Below, piece after piece: positions 57,114 to 64,000 of a DNA stretch of 64,000 bases. Numbering within the stretch: position 1 is the first letter of the stretch; every line of letters starts with the position of its first letter. The stretch covers positions 3,596,001 to 3,660,000 of the forward strand of contig JANTQA010000063.1 in assembly GCA_027625915.1 (NCBI GenBank), read 5' to 3'. The position numbers were made by a program, and so were the translations under genes. This DNA comes from Anaeramoeba flamelloides. Taxonomy: Eukaryota; Metamonada; Anaeramoebidae. The notes beneath the pieces are model-generated. The model saw only the letters and a program-made list of their open reading frames with translations. It did not search any database and was not told the DNA's origin.

Positions 57114-58059
57114 ATGATTATGCATACATACATATTCACATACATATAAGCACGTGATTGTGATTTAAATGCCAATTGTATCGATATAATATATTTGCTG
57201 TATTACTTGTTTATTGATTTTGATTTCAAATTGGTAAAATATTTCAATTTTTTCAAAAGAAAAAGTAATATTTGAAAAAATTTCTTTTTACTTTTTTTTT
57301 GATTTTTTCCTTTTTTAATATTTTTTAACAAAATATTCAACAAAAAAAAATAAAAATAATTCATAATGTTTATAAAAAAAAAAAGAAATAAAAAAGATCT
57401 CTATTTACAATTATGTAAACTCTATTTTAGCAAAAGTCATTTGGGGTTTTTTTTATTTAGACAATAAAAAAAAAATTTTTTTTAAATTTTCTTTTTATTT
57501 TTCAAACTAAAAAAAAAATGAAATTAGTTTTTGAAAAATTTAAAATAATATAGAGTTAAAAATAAATATTTTAAACAATTCTTTTAAATGCAAGAAAGCC
57601 TTGGTACTTTACAATATTGGTTAAAAGAATTTTAAAATGTCAATTATTTTTTCAAATTGGTCATGAAATGATAAATATATAATGGGGAATTGTAGAAATG
57701 GGCCAAAAAGGTTTCAATTTTTTTCCCAAATCCAAAAGTTATCAAATATTTCAATTGTTCCAAAGAGTAAAGCTCATTGAGTCCAAAACTTTAAACTAAG
57801 TTCCATTTCAAAAAGTGTTACTCGCCTAAAATAATAAATTGAAATATAAACCCAATTCCAAAAATTTGGACAAACCAAAAATCAAAAATCAGCAAAAAAA
57901 AAAAAAATCCCAATCCCTTGTATTTTTACAAACCTAATATTAAACCACATTTAAGTTACCCCAGTATTAATGTTTTTAAAAGTGATCAATTTTATTCAAA
58001 TAAAATAAAAAAATATAATAAAACTCAAAAAGAAAAATTGATGTGTCCAAATTGATGAA

Positions 58060-58345
58060 ACTGGCTGAAAGGAAAAATTGTATTGGTAAATTTGTTGCAA
58101 GTTCACCTTCAATTAGTGATCGATCAAATGTTAAGATACCGTCTACCAATTGTATGTTATTTTCCAATTTAACAAACCCAACACTAACCTTCTATCAACC
58201 ATTGAAAAAAAATTTCAGATCAAAAAAAACAGATTACATAACTGGAAAAGAGAAAAGACAAAATACAAAAAATTAAAAAAATGAAATAGTTTGTAAAATA
58301 AAAATTAAATCCAAATTGAATGAAATTATAAACTATATTTCAAAA
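58060..58345 (-). repeat. Repeat M fragment
   Basis: GATCAAATG, ACCTTCTATCAACC, CAGATTACATAAC and CCAAATTGAATGAAATTATA resemble the part of repeat M at 52200-52430. A second fragment with TAACCTCCTATCAACC and CAGATTATATAA follows at 58960-59150, so the region carries two partial copies on either side of repeat H copy 3. Confidence 0.4.
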
Positions 58346-58387
58346 ATCGTAACTCACCTAAAATAATAAATTGAAATAGATTAAATG

Positions 58388-58912
58388 ATTAGATGCTAAA
58401 CTCCATTTCACTCAAAGAGGCTCAGCCAAAAATGAAAATTTTCGCTTTCTTTTTTTTAAGAATCAACCAAATTTAGATTATTTAGAAATACGAGAAATAA
58501 TAAACTTCATATTAAAGTTCGTAATCATAAAAGAAAAGGATGAACAAACCCTAAATTTCAAAAATTAAAAAATGTTAAAAAATATTTTTAGGTCCCTTTC
58601 ATTGGAACGTCTCGTGTAAATAATTCTCAATTTCTATCGGAAATTGAAATGTTTGACAATAAGATTTTTTGCTTGTAAAGGTATGAATTTTTAAAGAATA
58701 TACAACTCATACTTTTCTTAATGTTAATTTGGAGTTACAAACATTTTTTTTTTTCAAATTTAATTTTAGAAAAAAAAAATAAAAGAAGAAAAATAAAAGG
58801 AAAAAAACATGATTCAGATAAAAATTTAAACTTAATTTTGAGAAAAATAATGAATTAAACTCAGAGAATATGTTCGATTTCTTCAATAAAACTGGGTCTC
58901 TTTGACTGGGGG
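58388..58912 (+). repeat. Repeat H, copy 3
   Basis: About 525 bp matching 33758-34290, with ends TTTCACTCAAAGAGGCTCAG and CTGGGTCTCTTTGACTGGG. The right end runs into 11 consecutive G (58908-58918). Confidence 0.55.
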
Positions 58913-59309
58913 GGGGGGTTATCAGTCAATTTGGGTGTGATTTTTCTATTTAACAAACTCAACATTAACCTCCTATCAACCTTTGAAAATTTTTCTGATC
59001 AAACGAAACAGATTATATAATAGTAAAAAGGAAAGAAAATTTTAATAGAAAAGATAAAAAATGAAATAGTTTGTAAAATGAAAATTATTCCCAAATTGGG
59101 TGTAAACTGTTGTATTATTGTTAATCTTTCAGCTTATTAAAATATTTTCAATTTTTTTGGAATTTAGTTTATATGTGGATATATGTATATTACTATTCAA
59201 TGAAAACTAATAATCAAATATGATTTCTAATTCGCTTTTAGATCATTCTAAATATATAAAAACCTGATATCTAATTCAAAAAAATAAAACCAAAAAGGAA
59301 AAAAAGGTG

Positions 59310-59740
59310 GTCACAATTTTTGAAAAGAGTGTTACGGGTTTTTTATTACTGGGATTTCATTGATTTAAAAGGGGTGAAAAAGAAGATTTTTTGCTAATAA
59401 TTAAATGAATTTAAAAAAGGCATTACCGAGTCGAAATTTTCCAAATGATTATTTGTCTTTTCATAGATCTTTTTTTTTTTTCACTTGATTTTTGGGATAA
59501 AAAAAAAAAAAATACCTTAAAAAAAAAGGATCAAAAAAAAAAGAAAAAGAAAAAGAAGAAAAAAAAAATTTTAGCAAACCAAAAATTTGAAGAAAGCAAG
59601 ACAAAATTTTGAAGAAATTAGAAAAAATGTTTCTAATCCAAAAATTTGAAAATATTTTTTTTGATAAGAATTCTGGGATAAATCCACAAAACAATTTCCA
59701 TAACTATTATAAAGTGAGTCAAATTTTTGAAAAATAGTTT
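59310..59740 (+). repeat. Dispersed repeat I, copy 3
   Basis: GTCACAATTTTTGAAA, TTTTTTATTACTGGGATTTC, an AAAGAAAAAGAAAAAG block, GTTTCTAATCC and ATTTCCATAACTATTATAAA follow the order of the copies at 14080 and 49695. It precedes the LINE by about 150 bp. Confidence 0.45.
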
Positions 59741-59889
59741 ACTTGTCATCTTTTTTAGTTAAACAAAAGAACTAAAAATATAAATACACGTAAAGTGGTG
59801 ATGTGGATATATTTTGATGATATAAGAATCTTAAATCAAAAAGAATATTTCAAATTGGTGAATGAAAATTAGTTAACATTTTATCACAT

Positions 59890-61390
59890 TTTATATTAAA
59901 TGGCTTATATTAATCCTAAGTTCTTGTGATACCAGAATACTGTTTTAAAATTATTAAATGAATATCAAAAAATAAAAAATAAATTTAAAAAAGAAAATAT
60001 TTATATTGTTGCAATAGATATACAAAAATGTTTTGACTCAATCCATCATTCACTTATTTATTATTCAATTAAAAAATTTATAAAAAATGAAATCATTGTA
60101 GAATATCTACTTGTTTATTACTCAAAAGAAGGAATTGGTGTCTACTGGGGGGTCCATTATCTCCTTTATTATTTGGATTTATTACTCACTTTCTCTTAGA
60201 AAAAATCAAATCGTTAGTGTTACATGTCCAAATGTTTGAAGATGATCTGATTTTACTGGTGAAAGGATCATTAATAGAAATCAATTTTCAATTACAAAAA
60301 AATCTTTAAAATAATAAGAGGCTTTGGGATGAATCCCAGTGATTGTAAAATTACAAAAACTTGAAATCCAAAAGAAATTTTTATCTTGATGTTTGGCTAG
60401 ATAAAAAAACTCATTTAAAATTTAACTTTGATAAAGTTAAAGCTGTTTAAAAAATTAATGATTATATTATAACAAAAAAAAATTTCTAATCGTTTAAAAG
60501 GTCAATTTTTTAAAGTTGTATTACATAGCAAATTATTACATGAATTGGAAATATTTGGTTTGACAAAAACGGATTTTAAAGATATTGATACTTGGATTAA
60601 TAAAAAAAAAAAAAAAATAGAAAATTTTTATTAATCAACCCACCCACCCCAGACTTATTTATAAAACTGAAGTAAAAATTGATCCGGTCAGAATAACAAT
60701 ATATAAAAGAAGATTTAAATTAATTCGAAGATCAAAAAGCCCCCATTATGATGAATTAATTAATTAATCCCCATTTTAGAAAAAATGAATTAGAAAATAT
60801 AAATTGGTCCTCCAAAAATTTAAAACAGTTGGAATATGAACTAGAAATTTTTAGAATTAAAAATTTAGAAAATAGTCCAGGTTGGAAATGTCTTTAGTTT
60901 TTTTTTTTTTTGATTTAAGAAATAAACTGAAAATTTAAGAAATTTTCAGTTTATTTCTTAAATTAAAAAAAAACCTAGACACTCCTCAAGAATATGTAAA
61001 AATTATACAAATAAATAACACAATAAGTAAACAACAAAAAGGATATTTAAAATAGAAGTGTTCAACTTCAATTTTAAAACTCGGAAATTTTACAATTGCC
61101 TTAACAGGTATTCTTATGTTATGAATAAAAATAAATCAAAACATTGTGAATTATGTAAAAAAAATGAACAATTTAGATATTATTGGAGATTTTAAGATTG
61201 TCTATGGAACTGCTCAGCTTATGAAAATAATCGAAAAATCTGGATATCTGAATTAAAAAAAAATATGATATCGAATATATTAAATAATAATAATAATACT
61301 AATATTATTATAAAAAAAGATTCAACATGTTTATTAGCTTTAGTGGGTAATACACTTATTTTTGAATCTTTAATATAATTCCTAAAAAAA
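59890..61390 (+). mobile_element. Decayed non-LTR retrotransposon (LINE), reverse transcriptase to C-terminus
   Basis: Reverse transcriptase motifs appear in order on the plus strand: IVAIDIQKCFDSIHHSL near 60010 (motif A), a GGPLSPLLFGFI word near 60150 (motif B, reached by a frame change), FEDDLILLVKGS near 60237 (the YADD motif changed to FEDD) and GFGMNPSDCKIT near 60325. Further down, CELCKKNE near 61140 and DCLWNCSAYENNRKIW near 61195 form the LINE C-terminal Cys/His region. Many stops and frame changes make it a dead copy. The 5' part with endonuclease is absent, as usual for 5'-truncated LINEs. The family matches the fragment at 51625-52185. Confidence 0.82.
60914..60963. repeat. Perfect hairpin within the LINE relic
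   Basis: TTTAAGAAATAAACTGAAAA and its exact mirror TTTTCAGTTTATTTCTTAAA are separated by about ten bases, flanked by a T run on the left and an A run on the right. It interrupts the LINE reading frame region, so it is either a tiny insertion or a local inverted duplication. Confidence 0.7.
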
Positions 61391-61774
61391 AAATTAGGAA
61401 TTCAGGTAAATAATAGGGGGCAATAACCCATCACTTAAATAATAATAAAAAAAATTCTTGGTTCTTTTCTTAATTATTCTATTCGCTATCTTTAATTTAG
61501 ACACAGATGTTATTAACGGTGATAATATGGTCGGCAATGATATTATTTTAAAAATAAATGTAAAAATATTTTTTTTATTCAGAAAATAAAAAATTCCTCT
61601 TCAAAGAGACGTATATGGTTTTAATCAAATCACTTCATCTCAATTTTATATCAACGTTCGAGAAACGATAGTTAAATAAATCTTTAAAAACCAGATTTCT
61701 AATGAATTTTAAAAGTTTTTTGGTTGATTTTCTTTAAAAAAATAAGTAAAATATTTGTAAAGTAGAGAAAAAAA

Positions 61775-62215
61775 AAACTTGGAAATGAAAATAATCCCTG
61801 ACATCATTATTAAATGTTAATATTTGGAAATAGTAATGTAATTGTTCAATAATTCATTTTCTTTTGGATAAAACTCTGAAAATTATAACTGAATAAACTT
61901 ATTAGAATGCTGAGAAATTAAATAGAATTGTACAAAATAAAATTCAACACATCAAGAAACAATAATAAATATTTTCATTGTCAAATACTCCTTTCAAACC
62001 TCCTATTAGACTCTTTTTTTTTTCAAAATAGTTAGATCTACAACTGTCTATCAAACAATTATTGGAGTATCATATAGACATCCCCACTTTAATGAACTTT
62101 AAGTAGGTTTATTACTAGGTTCATAAAAAATTAGGTTATTTCGAAAAAGGATTTCATTTTAAATTTTTCCAATTACACAACAATTAATATAACATTAACA
62201 ATTAAAAAGTGTAAC
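61775..62215 (-). repeat. Dispersed repeat O, copy 2
   Basis: Reverse-complement counterpart of 3255-3700, with moderate divergence. It ends about 215 bp downstream of the histone H4 stop codon. Confidence 0.6.
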
Positions 62216-62400
62216 CGAACTAATTTTCATATACTGGATTTTTTTTACATTCTCTCAATTAGATATCAAAACTCAACATAAAAAAAATTAAAATAAGTAA
62301 AGTAAAATTTTATCGTTGTTTGTTTCAATTTTTATTTTTTAAAATATAAAAGTTGAATTTTTTTTAACAAGACCAATCAAATGATCTTAAGTAAAAAAAA

Positions 62401-62430
62401 AGAATTAAGCTGTTATTTCGCTTAAAATAC
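62401..62430 (-). promoter_or_regulatory. Possible 3' hairpin of the histone H4 transcript
   Basis: On the minus strand, starting about ten bases after the stop codon, TTAAGC and GCTTAA can pair around a nine-base loop (GAAATAACA). Metazoan replication histone mRNAs end in a GC-rich six-base-pair hairpin with a four-base loop. This one lacks that form, so it may be coincidence and the mRNA may be polyadenylated. Confidence 0.2.
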
Positions 62431-62736
62431 TTAGACACCATAACCATAAACAGTTCTTCTTTGTCTTTTTAATGCATAGACAACATCCAAAACCGTAACT
62501 GTTTTTCTTCTTGCATGTTCAGTGTAGGTGACCGCATCACGTACAACGTTTTCCAGGAAGGCTCTGAGAACGTTTCTGACTTCGTCATAGATCGTTGCTG
62601 AGATTCTTTTAACACCACCTCTTCTGGCTAATCTTCTGATAGCAGGTCTACTGATCCCTTTAACAGACTCAAGAATTGCTTTTCTTCTTTTGGCTCCTCC
62701 TTTTCCCATTCCTTTTCCTTTTCCTTTTCCAGACAT
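62431..62736 (-). CDS. Histone H4, divergent form
   Basis: Single exon, 101 residues. The core is unmistakable: [36 protein letters not shown] and [17 protein letters not shown]. Canonical H4 is 102 residues after removal of Met; here the tail is two residues shorter, [19 protein letters not shown], losing one Gly near K8 and the His of KRHRK while keeping acetylatable lysines equivalent to K5, K8, K12 and K16. The segment usually KVLRDNIQGI is [10 protein letters not shown], and G94 of the Arg-Gly turn is Arg. H4 normally tolerates few changes, so this is divergent; it could be the organism's ordinary H4 or a variant. H4 pairs with H3 in the nucleosome core. No other histone gene lies in the window. 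Confidence 0.95.
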   Translation of the reverse strand: MSGKGKGKGMGKGGAKRRKAILESVKGISRPAIRRLARRGGVKRISATIYDEVRNVLRAFLENVVRDAVTYTEHARRKTVTVLDVVYALKRQRRTVYGYGV

Positions 62737-64000
62737 ATTATTAATAAATTGTTTTTATAAATGAAAAAAATGATTTTATTTTTCTGTTTTTTTGTTTTTG
62801 AATAAACCATTTTTGTTCGTTCATTAAACTTTTGAAAGACTTTAATTCAAACAAAATTAGATTACACTCTTTTATTCAGACTTTGTCCAAACTCAATAGT
62901 TATTTTTATCAAGAGTTTTAATTTTAGGTTTATAGTTTATTCGGTAAAAATAATCCAATAATTTTCCGATTTAATTTTAGAATTTATTGTGATATCATTT
63001 TTTAAGAAGAAAGTATTTTTCTTTTGAAAAGCTTTTTGGATTTTTTTGAAATTATTTGCACTTTTAACACATAACCAACGAAAGTGTAAACTCTTAATGA
63101 ATTATAACAAACACATAAAAAATAAAAAGTGTTTCAATCTTTCATGAGAAGTTTTAAATACTGATAAATTCTAATAAATTTTAAAAAAATTTTAGTTCAA
63201 TTTCCATTTTTATAAATCTTTGAGCTGTTTCTTATCAAACAGAAAAGGACAAAGAATATTATGTAGAGCACCTAATTTTTGAGATTTTCTTAACACTTGA
63301 CTTGATAAAATGCTTTTTTCAAATTTGAGTATAATAATTTCAAAAAGGACAATCAAGTTAAAATTTCAAACTATAAATTGTAATTTATCAGTAAGTTGGT
63401 AAAAGTGTTGTTCTATGCCATAAAAAAATATAGTCGGATGTTACTGGTATTTGAATTACAAATGGGAAATTTTTTCACTCGGTTTACAATTTCTTTTTTC
63501 AAACAAAACTCCAATTTACAACTTGGCCCTGTAGGGAAACTCTGTTTGTCATAAATAAGGAAAATGAATTGAAAATATTTCCCCATTTAGACTTCAAACA
63601 CCAGTAAAGTTAAAAATTACAATTGAAAATTCACTTCCGAATAGAGTGTTTGTTTATTGATTAACAAAGTCAACAAATAGTAAATAACAAATAGCATATA
63701 ATTGCCTTCTGATCTCTGTTGTTTTCTTTTAGTTATAACTGTGTATTTAACTCAACGCTTAATAATGAACAAAGAATTAATTATTAATAGAGAGTCCATA
63801 AAGAAGTACTGAAATTATTCTGAATTATCAAAAGTTATATTTGTTTCTTTAAATAAAATATTTTGTTCTTGAAAAATCAAAAATTTAGTTCCTAGTTTTT
63901 ACTCTTTTTTTGACAAATTCTCTACTCTGTTAGGAGGATCTAATTATTAAAAACGTTTTAGATTTTCTTTTTTTGCTACATATTTTTTCCTGAAATTATC
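62737..64000. other. Region upstream of histone H4
   Basis: AT-rich DNA without a recognised gene to the window edge. It contains a palindromic element of family P (63445-63612). The H4 leader has TATAAA-like words close to the start codon, but in such AT-rich DNA they prove nothing. Confidence 0.5.
63445..63612. mobile_element. Palindromic element, family P copy 2
   Basis: TTACTGGTATTTGAATTACA at the left is mirrored by AGACTTCAAACACCAGTAA at the right, with AATGGGAAAT / ATTTCCCCATT next to the arms. Similar in plan and size to 23796-23975. Confidence 0.5.

Larger units (their letters stand above)
56615..62430. other. Intergenic region between the RRM gene and histone H4
   Basis: 5.8 kb containing a small palindrome (56711-56835), a TA microsatellite (57069-57111), pieces of repeat M (58060-58345 and 58960-59150), repeat H copy 3 (58388-58912), repeat I copy 3 (59310-59740), a decayed LINE (59890-61390) and repeat O copy 2 (61775-62215). 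No host gene recognised. Confidence 0.5.

Noticed and set aside
60000-60300. Telomerase or retron-type reverse transcriptase
   Set aside because: Motif spacing, the PLSPLLFG word and the downstream Cys/His region fit a non-LTR retrotransposon.
1-64000. tRNA, rRNA, CRISPR arrays and bacterial-type operons
   Set aside because: No tRNA B-box/cloverleaf, no conserved rRNA words, no regularly spaced direct repeats with unique spacers, and all genes are eukaryotic with spliceosomal introns.

Overview
The window is very AT-rich DNA from a protist-like eukaryote. Evidence: GT-AG introns, a eukaryotic-type ribosomal protein S19, a 20S proteasome beta subunit, a divergent histone H4, TAA as the stop of every gene, long A/T runs in non-coding DNA, and Lys/Asn/Gln-rich low-complexity tails. 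The standard genetic code fits all genes. An Anaeramoeba- or amoebozoan-like genome is my best guess, but nothing here fixes the species. I found no tRNA, rRNA, CRISPR array, virus or LTR element.

Layout: (1) 1-261, 3' end of an unidentified gene with a C-terminal membrane segment; (2) 1991-2982, RPS19 with one intron; (3) 7970-16120, a seven-helix THH1/TOM1/TOM3-like membrane protein rebuilt from three exons, with a 7.2 kb second intron; (4) 16121-25723, gene-poor DNA packed with inverted-repeat elements; (5) 25724-28057, an IKS1-type protein kinase with a C-terminal membrane region; (6) 31863-32489 (-), proteasome subunit beta type-2; (7) 36777-41684, a two-HMG-box protein whose second box is split by a 3.9 kb intron; (8) 47802-56614, a two-RRM protein resembling plant CID8-13, with its first RRM split by a 7.7 kb intron; (9) 59890-61390, a decayed non-LTR retrotransposon; (10) 62431-62736 (-), histone H4.

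The genes are housekeeping or regulatory and form no pathway or operon. The striking part is the DNA between and inside them. Several families of non-autonomous DNA transposons are visible by eye. Three families (A, F, G) end exactly at TTAA and begin with a purine pair, usually GG. Two elements about 480 bp long (C) end at TA with CAGT/CTGT-type termini. There are also long hairpin elements, tiny palindromic elements, nested insertions and a 0.8-0.9 kb tandem duplication. Two loci carry two TTAA elements end to end sharing one TTAA. Three genes have conserved domains interrupted by multi-kilobase introns made largely of these repeats.

Limits: gene models with introns were joined by hand from splice signals, codon phase and family motifs. 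Family names follow motifs I recognise; no database search was run. Repeat borders are exact only where a terminal TTAA or TA could be read, and approximate elsewhere.
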